A DNA stretch of 15,786 nucleotides from an uncultured Jeotgalicoccus sp. (GTDB lineage Bacteria > Bacillota > Bacilli > Staphylococcales > Salinicoccaceae). Positions 1-6,999 of this stretch are shown piece by piece; the stretch's first letter is position 1; each line of letters begins with the position of its first letter. Under the pieces are notes generated by a model that was not told the DNA's origin, ran no database searches, and was given only the letters and a program-made list of their open reading frames with translations. Made by a program: the position numbers and the translations under genes. The DNA lies in contig CANRKV010000019.1 in NCBI GenBank assembly GCA_947631305.1, positions 1-15,786 on the forward strand, given 5' to 3'.

Positions 1-866
1 CCTTCCAGGATTGCTGTGTTCTGATCGAGTGCAACGTCGAATGCGCGTTCCACTGATGAGAATTCAGGTCCTAAAGCAAGTACTTTAGAGTTGGAGTTCA
101 AAATGTCTGTCACAATCAGTGTGAACAGGTCGTAGCCGTCTTTTTCGATTTCATCGTTAATCGCGATTTCGATTTCTTCGCGGCGTGCGAATACTTCGTC
201 TACGTCAACGACGTTAACTTGTGCGATTCGCACACTTTTCTCGCCGATGTCGAATGTTTTAGCATCGCCTGTAATTAACTGGGCAGCTGTTTTATCAGAA
301 GTTGATGCGCCTGCTTTCAGCATTTCAAGGCCGTACGCTTCTAAGTCAACGCCTGCAATGTCTTTAAGTTCTGCTGCTGCGTCGATGTCTTCTTCTGTCG
401 TTGTCGGAGATTTGAATAATAAAGTGTCAGAAATAATCGCAGAGAGCATAAGTCCTGCAGATTCTTTTGAGATTGTTAAGTTATTTTCTTTGTATACTTT
501 GTTCAGGATTGTCGCTGTACAGCCAACTGGTTCAGCACGGTAGTAGAGCGGGCCTTCTGTTTCAAAGTTTGCGATTCTGTGGTGATCGAATACTTTCGTC
601 ACTGTCGCATTTTCAATGCCGGGAGCGGATTGCTGTTTTTCATTGTGATCGACTAAAATAACTTCGTCGCCGGCGCCGACTTCATTTAGTAAAGCAGGTG
701 CCTCTACACCGAAGTGTTCAAGAGCGTATGCAGTTTCATTGCTTATTTCACCTAAGCGGTATGGTGTTGCATCATTGCCGAGCTGCGTTTCAATATCAGC
801 AGCTACAAGTGCTGATGTGACTGTATCTGTATCAGGATTTTGGTGACCGAATATTTTTTGTGTCAT
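1..866 (-). CDS. ppaC: Manganese-dependent inorganic pyrophosphatase, C-terminus cut by window edge
   Basis: Cytosolic family II pyrophosphatase (DHH superfamily) that hydrolyses PPi to two phosphates, pulling biosynthetic reactions forward. Translating the minus strand from ATG at 866-864 gives 288 complete codons. The metal-site motifs are all present: GHQNPDTD (H8, D12, D14), VDHN (D73), DHHR (D94, H95, H96) and SDT (D147). The DHHA2 C-terminal domain runs to the window edge and reads ...ALDQNTAILEG. The family is usually about 309 residues, so roughly 20 residues lie outside the window. The start is set by AAGGAGA (minus strand, 876-882), nine bases before the ATG. It is transcribed divergently from pncB and nadE, both of which release PPi; a functional link is inferred. 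No frameshift or missing motif was seen. Confidence 0.97.
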   Translation of the reverse strand, partial: MTQKIFGHQNPDTDTVTSALVAADIETQLGNDATPYRLGEISNETAYALEHFGVEAPALLNEVGAGDEVILVDHNEKQQSAPGIENATVTKVFDHHRIANFETEGPLYYRAEPVGCTATILNKVYKENNLTISKESAGLMLSAIISDTLLFKSPTTTEEDIDAAAELKDIAGVDLEAYGLEMLKAGASTSDKTAAQLITGDAKTFDIGEKSVRIAQVNVVDVDEVFARREEIEIAINDEIEKDGYDLFTLIVTDILNSNSKVLALGPEFSSVERAFDVALDQNTAILE

Positions 867-897
867 TACTGTCTGTCTCCTTTTTCTTTGTACTAAA

Positions 898-903
898 ATT
901 ATA
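898..903 (-). promoter_or_regulatory. Candidate -10 box for ppaC
   Basis: On the minus strand this hexamer reads TATAAT, a perfect -10 consensus. It would put the transcript start about 25 bases before the ppaC ATG. I see no good TTGACA-like box at 16-18 bases, so the call rests on the -10 alone. A second option on the same strand is TGTTAAAAT at 913-921, an extended -10 form. Confidence 0.3.
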
Positions 904-972
904 TATGATTACATTTTAACATTACTGCTTTTATCTATCTATATCTTAGTTTTTAAAATCACCGGATAATAG

Positions 973-993
973 TGTATTCAAATCGTTCATACA
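973..993. repeat. Short inverted repeat over the pncB -35 region
   Basis: TGTAT at 973-977 and ATACA at 989-993 form a perfect five-base inverted repeat separated by 11 bases. The right arm overlaps the proposed pncB -35 box. The arrangement fits an operator for a dimeric regulator, but an arm this short in AT-rich DNA can arise by chance. The rest of the 185-base gap between ppaC and pncB (867-1051) holds only promoter-like AT-rich sequence and no open frame that I can support. Confidence 0.3.
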
Positions 994-1013
994 ATAAGTT
1001 TATATGATAAAAT
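986..1013 (+). promoter_or_regulatory. Candidate SigA promoter for the pncB operon
   Basis: TTCATA at 986-991 matches the -35 consensus at four of six bases. After a 16-base spacer comes TGATAAAAT at 1005-1013, an extended -10 (TGn followed by TAAAAT). Transcription would start near 1020, giving a leader of about 30 bases, with the AGGAG ribosome site at 1039-1043 eight bases before the pncB ATG. TATGAT at 1003-1008 overlaps and is an alternative -10. Confidence 0.5.
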
Positions 1014-1051
1014 TAAAGCAAATAAATTGTTAATGCACAGGAGATGGATGT

Positions 1052-2503
1052 ATGTACCAGTATAAGGATGACAGCTTCATGCTGCACACGGATTTATATC
1101 AGATCAACATGGCAAAAACTTACTACGAACAAGGTATACATGAACGTCAGACAATTTTTGATTTATATTTTAGAAAAATGCCTTTTGAAAACGGCTATGC
1201 TGTTTTTGCAGGGTTAACGCATATTATCGATTATTTGGAGAAACTGCATTTCTCAAATACTGATATCGAATATCTAAGCACGCTCGGCTACAGTGATGAC
1301 TTTTTAAATTACTTAAAAACAGTTCGTTTTACGGGAACACTCCGTTCAATGGCTGAAGGGGAAACAGTATTTAATAATGAGCCGCTTGTCCAGGTTGAAG
1401 CGACGCTCGCTGAAGCACAGCTGATTGAAACGGCGCTGCTGAATATCGTGAACTTCCAGACGCTCATCGCAACGAAAGCGAGCCGTATCAGACAATTGGT
1501 GCCTAACGACAACTTAATGGAATTCGGTACGCGCCGCGCACACGAATTCGATGCAGCTTTATGGGGCGCACGCGCTGCAGTAATCGGCGGTTTCGACGGC
1601 ACGAGCAACGTCAGAGCGGCGAAATTGTTCGGCTTAAAACCGAGCGGGACGCATGCCCACGCAATGGTGCAGGCATACGGCAACGACTATGACGCTTTTA
1701 AAGCATACGCTGAAACGCACTCGGACTGCGTATTTTTAGTCGACACATTCGACACATTAAAATCAGGTATTCCGACTGCGATTAAAGTAGCAGATGAATT
1801 CGGCGATAAAATTAAATTTAAAGGTATCAGAATAGACTCAGGTGATATTGCATATTTAACGAAGCAGGCCCGTAAGATGCTCGATGATGCCGGATATAAA
1901 GATACACAGATTATCGTCTCGAACGATCTCGATGAAGTGACGATATTATCGTTAATGTCACAGGGCGCCAAAGTCGACGGCTGGGGGATCGGTACGAAAC
2001 TGATTACAGCGTATGACAACCCGGCACTCGGTGCGGTCTACAAACTTGCTGCGATTCAGGATGAAACAGGCAAATGGCAGAACCGCATGAAAATTTCCGG
2101 GAATGTTGAAAAAACGACGACACCAGGCAAGAAGAAAGTTTACCGTATCATCAATAAGGAAACAGGAATGTCGGAGGGAGATTATATTGCACTTCATGAT
2201 GAAGTTATCGATACTGACAAACCGCTCCTAATGTTCCATCCGGTGCATACGGTGAAACGGAAATTGGTTAAATCATTTGAGCCTGTTGAGCTGCTTCATG
2301 ATGTATTCATCGACGGGAAAGTTGTTTACAGTTCGCCGTCAGTCGATGAGATGCAGCAAAACTGCCGGCAGAGTCTCGATACAATTTGGGAAGAAACGAA
2401 ACGTTTCTTAAACCCGCAGGAATATCCGGTGGATTTATCGACTGAATTATGGAATGTCAAAAACGATCTCATAGAAGAACTTTCAAATAATATATTGGAG
2501 TGA
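1052..2503 (+). CDS. pncB: Nicotinate phosphoribosyltransferase
   Basis: Converts nicotinate and PRPP to nicotinate mononucleotide and PPi, with ATP hydrolysis, in the Preiss-Handler NAD salvage pathway of the cytosol. The 483 residues agree with the roughly 490-residue staphylococcal enzyme. Recognisable family blocks are the N-terminal FDLYFRKMPFENGYAVFAGL, the central FGTRRAHEFDAALWGAR, and SGTHAHAMV with H201 and H203, which I take to be the active-site histidine region. IRIDSGDIAYL and IVSNDLDE are typical of the phosphate-binding part of the barrel. The start follows AGGAG with an eight-base gap; the ATG at 1048 is in another frame. It is first in a tight operon: the nadE ribosome site (GGAG, 2497-2500) sits at the very end of this gene. 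Confidence 0.97.
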   Translation: MYQYKDDSFMLHTDLYQINMAKTYYEQGIHERQTIFDLYFRKMPFENGYAVFAGLTHIIDYLEKLHFSNTDIEYLSTLGYSDDFLNYLKTVRFTGTLRSMAEGETVFNNEPLVQVEATLAEAQLIETALLNIVNFQTLIATKASRIRQLVPNDNLMEFGTRRAHEFDAALWGARAAVIGGFDGTSNVRAAKLFGLKPSGTHAHAMVQAYGNDYDAFKAYAETHSDCVFLVDTFDTLKSGIPTAIKVADEFGDKIKFKGIRIDSGDIAYLTKQARKMLDDAGYKDTQIIVSNDLDEVTILSLMSQGAKVDGWGIGTKLITAYDNPALGAVYKLAAIQDETGKWQNRMKISGNVEKTTTPGKKKVYRIINKETGMSEGDYIALHDEVIDTDKPLLMFHPVHTVKRKLVKSFEPVELLHDVFIDGKVVYSSPSVDEMQQNCRQSLDTIWEETKRFLNPQEYPVDLSTELWNVKNDLIEELSNNILE

Positions 2504-2509
2504 TTTTAT

Positions 2510-3328
2510 ATGGATAAAGTGCAACAGCATATAGTAGATGAACTGCACGTAAAACCGGAAATAAATCCGGAATCAGAAACGCGTGAAATTATCGATTTTT
2601 TAAAAGACTACGTTAAAAAATATAATTTTATTAAAAGCTTTGTCCTTGGTATTTCAGGCGGACAGGACTCGACGCTGCTCGGTAAAATTGCACAGCTTGC
2701 TGTCGATGAGCTGAACGAGGAAGGGCACAGCATTAAATTTTACGGCGTGCGCCTGCCTTACGGAGAACAGCGCGACGAAGACGATGCGCGTGATGCAATG
2801 GAATTTATCGGCCCGAGCGTTGAAACGACAGTCAATATTAAATCGGCAGTCGATGCCGGCGTTAAGGCGCTTGCCGACAGCGGCTATGAGCTAAGCGACT
2901 TTGTCGAAGGCAATGAAAAAGCGCGCGAACGCATGAAAGTCCAGTACGCTATCGCTGCGCATACCGGCGGGGTTGTCCTCGGTACAGATCATGCGGCTGA
3001 AGCACTGACCGGTTTTTATACGAAACACGGTGACGGAGCGGCAGACCTTGCGCCGCTGACAGGATTGAATAAACGCCAGGGACGAGAAATTATGAAGTAT
3101 CTCGGAGCGTCAGCTCATCTGTATGAAAAAATCCCGACGGCTGACCTGGAAGACGATAAACCGCTGTTAAGTGATGAAGAAGCACTCGGTGTGACTTATG
3201 AGCATATCGATGACTTTTTAGAAGGAAAGTCAGTTCCGGATGAAGCATACAACAGAATCAAAACTTTATATTACCAGTCACAGCACAAACGCGATTTACC
3301 TTATAATCGCTACAATTTACCAGTTTAA
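2510..3328 (+). CDS. nadE: NH3-dependent NAD+ synthetase
   Basis: Catalyses the last step of NAD+ synthesis: deamido-NAD+ (NaAD), ATP and ammonia give NAD+, AMP and PPi. The 272 residues match the short ammonia-dependent form, with no N-terminal nitrilase (glutaminase) domain. The ATP pyrophosphatase PP-loop SGGQDS is at residues 49-54. Other family blocks are VRLPYGEQRDEDDA, VLGTDHAAEALTGFYTKHGDGAADLAPLTG, and the substrate-side LEDDKP near the C-terminus. It begins six bases after pncB, so the two consecutive salvage steps are made together. All expected motifs are intact. Confidence 0.98.
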   Translation: MDKVQQHIVDELHVKPEINPESETREIIDFLKDYVKKYNFIKSFVLGISGGQDSTLLGKIAQLAVDELNEEGHSIKFYGVRLPYGEQRDEDDARDAMEFIGPSVETTVNIKSAVDAGVKALADSGYELSDFVEGNEKARERMKVQYAIAAHTGGVVLGTDHAAEALTGFYTKHGDGAADLAPLTGLNKRQGREIMKYLGASAHLYEKIPTADLEDDKPLLSDEEALGVTYEHIDDFLEGKSVPDEAYNRIKTLYYQSQHKRDLPYNRYNLPV

Positions 3329-3354
3329 TTAGAGAAAGAAGGCAGGATTAAATT

Positions 3355-4011
3355 ATGCTTCAAGCAATTTCAGACAGTCCGATGCTGATGATATTAGTTA
3401 TATTTGTTATTAATATTATCTACGTTACATTCTTAACCATGCGGACAATAATGACATTAAAAGGATACCGCTTTGTCGCGGCTGCCTTCAGTATTTTAGA
3501 AACATTTGTTTACGTTATCGGGCTCGGTCTGGTTTTAGACAATCTGGACAAACCATTAAATATCGTCGCTTATGCGCTCGGTTTTGGAGTCGGGATATTA
3601 GTCGGAACAAAAATAGAAGAAAAGCTGGCACTCGGCTACACTGTAGTTAATGTAACGACAGCGAAAAAAGATATCGACCTGCCGAATGACCTGCGCAATT
3701 TAGGTTACGGTGTAACGCACGGACATCAGTACGGGCGTGACGGACAGCGTACGGTGATGCAGATCTTAACACCGAGAAAATATGAGCGTAAACTGATCGA
3801 GACGATAAAAGAACTTGATGACAGAGCGTTTATCATTTCTCACGAACCGAAAAATATTCACGGCGGTTTCTGGACGAAAGGGCTCAGCAGACGTAAAATG
3901 AGCAATTACGAACCGGAAAACGTTGAAGAAGTGCTTGAAGAAGTATACGAAGCACAGGAGCAGGGTGACATTGATGGCACAGCACAAAAAACCGAAAAAA
4001 AAGAAATTTAA
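3355..4011 (+). CDS. UPF0316/DUF2179 membrane protein (YebE-like)
   Basis: Integral membrane protein of unknown function, 218 residues. The N-terminal part has about three hydrophobic segments (roughly residues 10-30, 39-62 and 67-86) of the DUF5698 type, including FLTMRTIMTLKG and ALGFGVGILVGTKIEEKLA. A soluble DUF2179 domain follows (about 95-175, ending near HGGFW), of the kind seen at the C-terminus of YitT-type proteins. The last 40 residues are acidic, charged and probably loose. The ribosome site is AGGA at 3344-3347. B. subtilis has a related pair, yebE-yebG, just before its purine operon, which fits the next two genes here. The function is not known. Confidence 0.9.
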   Translation: MLQAISDSPMLMILVIFVINIIYVTFLTMRTIMTLKGYRFVAAAFSILETFVYVIGLGLVLDNLDKPLNIVAYALGFGVGILVGTKIEEKLALGYTVVNVTTAKKDIDLPNDLRNLGYGVTHGHQYGRDGQRTVMQILTPRKYERKLIETIKELDDRAFIISHEPKNIHGGFWTKGLSRRKMSNYEPENVEEVLEEVYEAQEQGDIDGTAQKTEKKEI

Positions 4012-4186
4012 AGTAGAAGAAGGCCAAGCGCTGTCAGATGTACTGGCAGCGATGAAAGCCGAAGGCTATCAGCCGGTAAGAAGATTTGAGCAGCCTGTTT
4101 TTAAAGAAGAAAACGGTGAGATTACTGTATCGCATCAGGAAATTATGTTTGAAGGCAAATTAATGAATGAGGATGAGCCAAAATGA
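3974..4186 (+). CDS. Small NETI-family protein (YebG-like)
   Basis: A 70-residue basic protein of unknown function. The start at 3974 (MAQHKKPKKKKFKV) is preferred over the upstream in-frame ATG at 3923 because AGGGTG at 3962-3967 is well spaced and family members begin with a short lysine-rich stretch. It overlaps the UPF0316 gene by 38 bases and shares ATGA with the purB start, so translation is probably coupled on both sides. AAMKAEGYQPVRRFEQPVFKE and IMFEGKL are what I recall as the conserved family core. The NETI residues that name the family appear to be replaced by GQAL at residues 18-21. Confidence 0.85.
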   Translation: MAQHKKPKKKKFKVEEGQALSDVLAAMKAEGYQPVRRFEQPVFKEENGEITVSHQEIMFEGKLMNEDEPK

Positions 4187-5478
4187 TCAGCAGATATTCA
4201 AGAGAAGAAATGACAAAGATTTGGACAGAGGAAAACAGATTTGATGCGTGGCTGGAAGTTGAAATTCTCGCATCGGAAGCATGGGCGGAACTTGGTGTAA
4301 TACCTAAAGAGGAAGTTAAAAATATTCGTCCGAATGCGCGCATTGATGTAGACCGTATTAAAGAAATTGAAGCGGAAACGCGCCACGATGTGGTTGCATT
4401 TACCCGCCAGATTTCAGAAACTTTAGGTGAAGAAAAGAAATGGGTTCACTACGGCCTGACGTCAACAGACGTTGTGGATACTGCACAGAGCTACATATTG
4501 AAACAGGCGAACGAAATTATTGAACAGGACCTTAATAACTTTATCGAAATTTTAGCTGATAAAGCGCGTGAACATAAACATACACTGATGATGGGGCGTA
4601 CACATGGTGTTCATGCTGAGCCGACATCATTCGGTATTAAAATGGCGTTATGGCACCAGGAAATGACGCGTAACCTGAAGCGTTTTAAAGATGTCCGTGA
4701 AGAAATTGAAGTGGGTAAAATGAGCGGGGCAGTCGGTACATTTGCCAACATTCCGCCGGAAGTTGAAGAATACGTTTGTAAACATCTTGGTCTGACTCCT
4801 GCACCTGTTTCGACACAGACACTGCAGCGTGACCGTCATGCTCACTATGTTGCAGTGCTTGCACTGATTGCAACATCTGTTGAGAAATTTGCAGTGGAAA
4901 TCAGACATCTGCAAAAAACAGAAACGCGTGAAGTGGAAGAAGCATTTGCTAAAGGCCAGAAGGGCTCAAGCGCAATGCCGCACAAACGTAATCCGATCGG
5001 CAGTGAGAACGTAACAGGACTCGCACGTGTGATCCGCGGTTACGTATCAACAGCGTACGAAAACGTTCCGTTATGGCATGAACGTGATATTTCACATTCA
5101 TCTGCAGAGAGAATTATGCTGCCTGACGTGACGATTGCACTGAATTACATGTTAAACCGTTTCGGCAGAATCATGAAAAATCTGACGGTATTCCCTGAAA
5201 ATATGAAGGCGAATATCGACAAAACTTTCGGTCTTGTATACTCTCAGCAGGTGATGCTGACATTAATCGATAAAGGGCTGTCACGTGAAGAAGCTTACGA
5301 TTTAGTTCAGCCGAAAGCGATGGAGTCTTGGGAAACAAAAGTGCCGTTACGTGAACTTGCAGGAAAAGATGCACGTATCCAGGAAGTTCTGACAACAGAG
5401 GAACTTGATGAGTGCTTTAACGAGGATCATCACCTGAGCCGCGTAGATACTATATTTAAACGTGCAGGGCTGGAATAA
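4183..5478 (+). CDS. purB: Adenylosuccinate lyase
   Basis: Acts twice in purine synthesis: SAICAR to AICAR plus fumarate, and adenylosuccinate to AMP plus fumarate; a cytosolic homotetramer. At 431 residues it equals the S. aureus enzyme in length. Fumarase/aspartase superfamily signatures are complete: TSTDVVDTA, MGRTHGVHAEPTSFG with the acid-base histidine, and the mobile loop GSSAMPHKRNPIGSEN with the catalytic serine at S262/S263. The ATG overlaps the stop of the small upstream gene (ATGA), and its own stop overlaps the next start (TAATG). It lies away from the main purine biosynthetic cluster, as in Staphylococcus. No purine riboswitch is seen in front of it. Confidence 0.98.
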   Translation: MISRYSREEMTKIWTEENRFDAWLEVEILASEAWAELGVIPKEEVKNIRPNARIDVDRIKEIEAETRHDVVAFTRQISETLGEEKKWVHYGLTSTDVVDTAQSYILKQANEIIEQDLNNFIEILADKAREHKHTLMMGRTHGVHAEPTSFGIKMALWHQEMTRNLKRFKDVREEIEVGKMSGAVGTFANIPPEVEEYVCKHLGLTPAPVSTQTLQRDRHAHYVAVLALIATSVEKFAVEIRHLQKTETREVEEAFAKGQKGSSAMPHKRNPIGSENVTGLARVIRGYVSTAYENVPLWHERDISHSSAERIMLPDVTIALNYMLNRFGRIMKNLTVFPENMKANIDKTFGLVYSQQVMLTLIDKGLSREEAYDLVQPKAMESWETKVPLRELAGKDARIQEVLTTEELDECFNEDHHLSRVDTIFKRAGLE

Positions 5479-6155
5479 TGAAAGCATCAAAACTGATTAT
5501 CGCAGCACTCGCCGCATCTGTTCTTACGGCGTGCAGCAGTGAATCACCGGAAGAAACAGAAGCTGCCGGTTTTACGAAAAGCTATGAACCGCTGACGTTC
5601 AGTAATCTGGACGTCCCGGTGAATGTTGAAGTCATCGATGGTATTACATATGCAGACGGTGTACTGATTGTGAATAAAGAAATACCGCTGCCTGCAGATT
5701 ATAATCCGGAAATGCAGCCTGAAGTTATCGAAGCATATACTTCATTGTTTGAAGATGGTGCGGAGCAGGGATTAAATTTTGAACTGGTGAGCGGCTTCAG
5801 AAGCTATGACTACCAGGCGGGACTGTATAACAACTATGTGGCCCGGGACGGCAAGGAAGCAGCTGACAGATACAGCGCGGAGCCCGGTCATTCCGAACAT
5901 CAGACGGGGCTGGCGATAGACGTTGGTTCTTATGACAGTGCAGTACTGCTGCAGACATCGTTCGAATACACTCCTGAATTCCAGTGGCTGAAAGATGTTG
6001 CACATGAATACGGATTTATTATTCGTTACATGAAGGGCAAGGAAGACATTACCGGTTATATGTACGAACCGTGGCATTTAAGATATGTCGGGGATAAGGC
6101 GCCGGCTATATACGAAAGCGGCTTGACGCTTGAAGAATACTTTGAACTGATTTAA
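5478..6155 (+). CDS. M15B D-alanyl-D-alanine carboxypeptidase family lipoprotein (VanY-like)
   Basis: Predicted surface zinc peptidase of 225 residues acting on peptidoglycan stem peptides (D,D- or L,D-carboxypeptidase). The N-terminus has a lysine, a hydrophobic stretch and lipobox LTAC with C19, so it should be diacylated and anchored outside the membrane. After a linker of about 40 residues comes the catalytic domain, with SGFRSYDYQAGLY, the zinc motif SEHQTGLAID (H141, D148) and EPWHLRY (catalytic E197, zinc ligand H200). The start codon overlaps the purB stop (TAATG), which implies translational coupling. No vanH, vanA or vanX genes are nearby, so a housekeeping wall role is more likely than glycopeptide resistance. 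Exact substrate is unknown. Confidence 0.93.
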   Translation: MKASKLIIAALAASVLTACSSESPEETEAAGFTKSYEPLTFSNLDVPVNVEVIDGITYADGVLIVNKEIPLPADYNPEMQPEVIEAYTSLFEDGAEQGLNFELVSGFRSYDYQAGLYNNYVARDGKEAADRYSAEPGHSEHQTGLAIDVGSYDSAVLLQTSFEYTPEFQWLKDVAHEYGFIIRYMKGKEDITGYMYEPWHLRYVGDKAPAIYESGLTLEEYFELI

Positions 6156-6170
6156 AAATGTATAGTAATT

Positions 6171-6218
6171 AACCCGGTCGCAAGATTCCTCTGGAAAGCT
6201 GGTGGCCGGGTTATTTAT
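6171..6218 (+). terminator. Probable intrinsic terminator after the pncB-to-lipoprotein operon
   Basis: AACCCGGTC at 6171-6179 pairs with GGCCGGGTT at 6204-6212 (nine pairs, one G-U). The enclosed segment can form an inner TTCC/GGAA hairpin. The downstream tract ATTTATT is only partly uridine-rich, so termination may be incomplete. It sits 15 bases after the lipoprotein stop codon and upstream of the pcrB promoter. Confidence 0.7.
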
Positions 6219-6274
6219 TCTGTAAACATTTATGCCTCACTCCTCCTCGTTTAATGTTTTTTGGGATGTAAAAA

Positions 6275-6283
6275 TGATATAAT
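6275..6283 (+). promoter_or_regulatory. Extended -10 promoter for pcrB-pcrA-ligA-camS
   Basis: TGATATAAT is a perfect extended -10 (TGn plus TATAAT). The predicted start is near 6290, with a leader of about 25 bases. The matching -35 position is a T-run (around 6255-6262) with little similarity to TTGACA, as is common for extended -10 promoters. The ribosome site AAAGGA at 6301-6306 is nine bases before the pcrB ATG. Confidence 0.65.
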
Positions 6284-6315
6284 CATCATATGAATTTTAT
6301 AAAGGATATGGTCTC

Positions 6316-6981
6316 ATGACGCGACAGGCAAAGCATATATTTAAACTGGATCCGGCTAAAGAAATCGACGACAGTACGCTTCAGAAAATTGTAGAATCCG
6401 GTACGGATTTAATATTGGTCAGCGGTACAGATAATGTAACTGAGAAAAATGTCTACGGTCTGCTCAGCCGTATCAGGGAGTTTGACGTTGAGGCAGCACT
6501 TGAAATATCTCACCCCGATGCAGCGGTACCGGGTTTTGATCATTATTTTGTTCCGACAGTAATTAACACGAATGATGTTAATTTTACACATGGAATGCTC
6601 GTTGAAGCTTTGATGGAATATCATGATTTTATCGATTACGAAAGTATTTCCCTGCTGCCTTATATTATAATGAATCAGGAATGCAAGGCGTTTAAACATG
6701 CGAACTGTCATGCTGTATGCGATGAGGAGTTCATCGCAATGATTCACATGCTCGATAAATTATACAAAATGGATTACATATATATAGAGTACAGCGGTGC
6801 TTTCGGCGACCGGGAGCTTGTGAAAGAAGCTTACGAAGCTGCAGAACATGCACGCATCGTTTACGGCGGCGGCATTGTATCGAAAAACACTGCCAAAGAG
6901 ATGGACAGTGTCAGCGATATAATGGTTGTCGGCAATATTATTTATGACGATGCTGAAAAAGCATTAGAAACTATCATTTAA
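6316..6981 (+). CDS. pcrB: Heptaprenylglyceryl phosphate synthase
   Basis: Joins the heptaprenyl group of heptaprenyl diphosphate to sn-glycerol-1-phosphate, forming an archaeal-type ether lipid precursor in Gram-positive bacteria. It is a TIM-barrel enzyme of 221 residues (family about 228-230). Visible blocks are HIFKLDPAK at the start, SGTDLILVSGTDNVT, VPGFDHYFVPTVINT, the substrate-binding YIEYSGAFGD, VYGGGI and IMVVGNIIYDD near the C-terminus. The N-terminus is a little shorter than in B. subtilis, but no in-frame upstream ATG exists and the ribosome site fits. It is first in the group with pcrA, an arrangement shared by B. subtilis and Staphylococcus. Confidence 0.96.
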   Translation: MTRQAKHIFKLDPAKEIDDSTLQKIVESGTDLILVSGTDNVTEKNVYGLLSRIREFDVEAALEISHPDAAVPGFDHYFVPTVINTNDVNFTHGMLVEALMEYHDFIDYESISLLPYIIMNQECKAFKHANCHAVCDEEFIAMIHMLDKLYKMDYIYIEYSGAFGDRELVKEAYEAAEHARIVYGGGIVSKNTAKEMDSVSDIMVVGNIIYDDAEKALETII

Positions 6982-6999
6982 TAAATTGGAGTTTTTATA

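Noticed and set aside
247..661. Two plus-strand open frames across the first 700 bases
   Set aside because: They lie antisense to ppaC, whose minus-strand translation has all metal-binding motifs in order.
3923..3973. Upstream ATG that would lengthen the NETI-family protein by 17 residues
   Set aside because: The added residues (MKKCLKKYTK...) do not resemble the family start, and the ATG at 3974 has a better ribosome site and the expected lysine-rich beginning.
5478..6155. VanY-like gene as a glycopeptide resistance determinant
   Set aside because: No vanH, vanA, vanX or VanRS genes are nearby, and M15B lipoproteins are common housekeeping wall enzymes in Gram-positive bacteria.
1052..6155. 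A purine or NAD riboswitch in front of the salvage genes or purB
   Set aside because: The pncB leader is only about 30 bases, and purB overlaps its upstream gene, leaving no room for an aptamer.
6238..6248. CCTCCT run resembling an anti-Shine-Dalgarno, or a minus-strand ribosome site
   Set aside because: On the minus strand it leads only to frames of about four to nine codons, and on the plus strand it lies upstream of the predicted pcrB transcript start.
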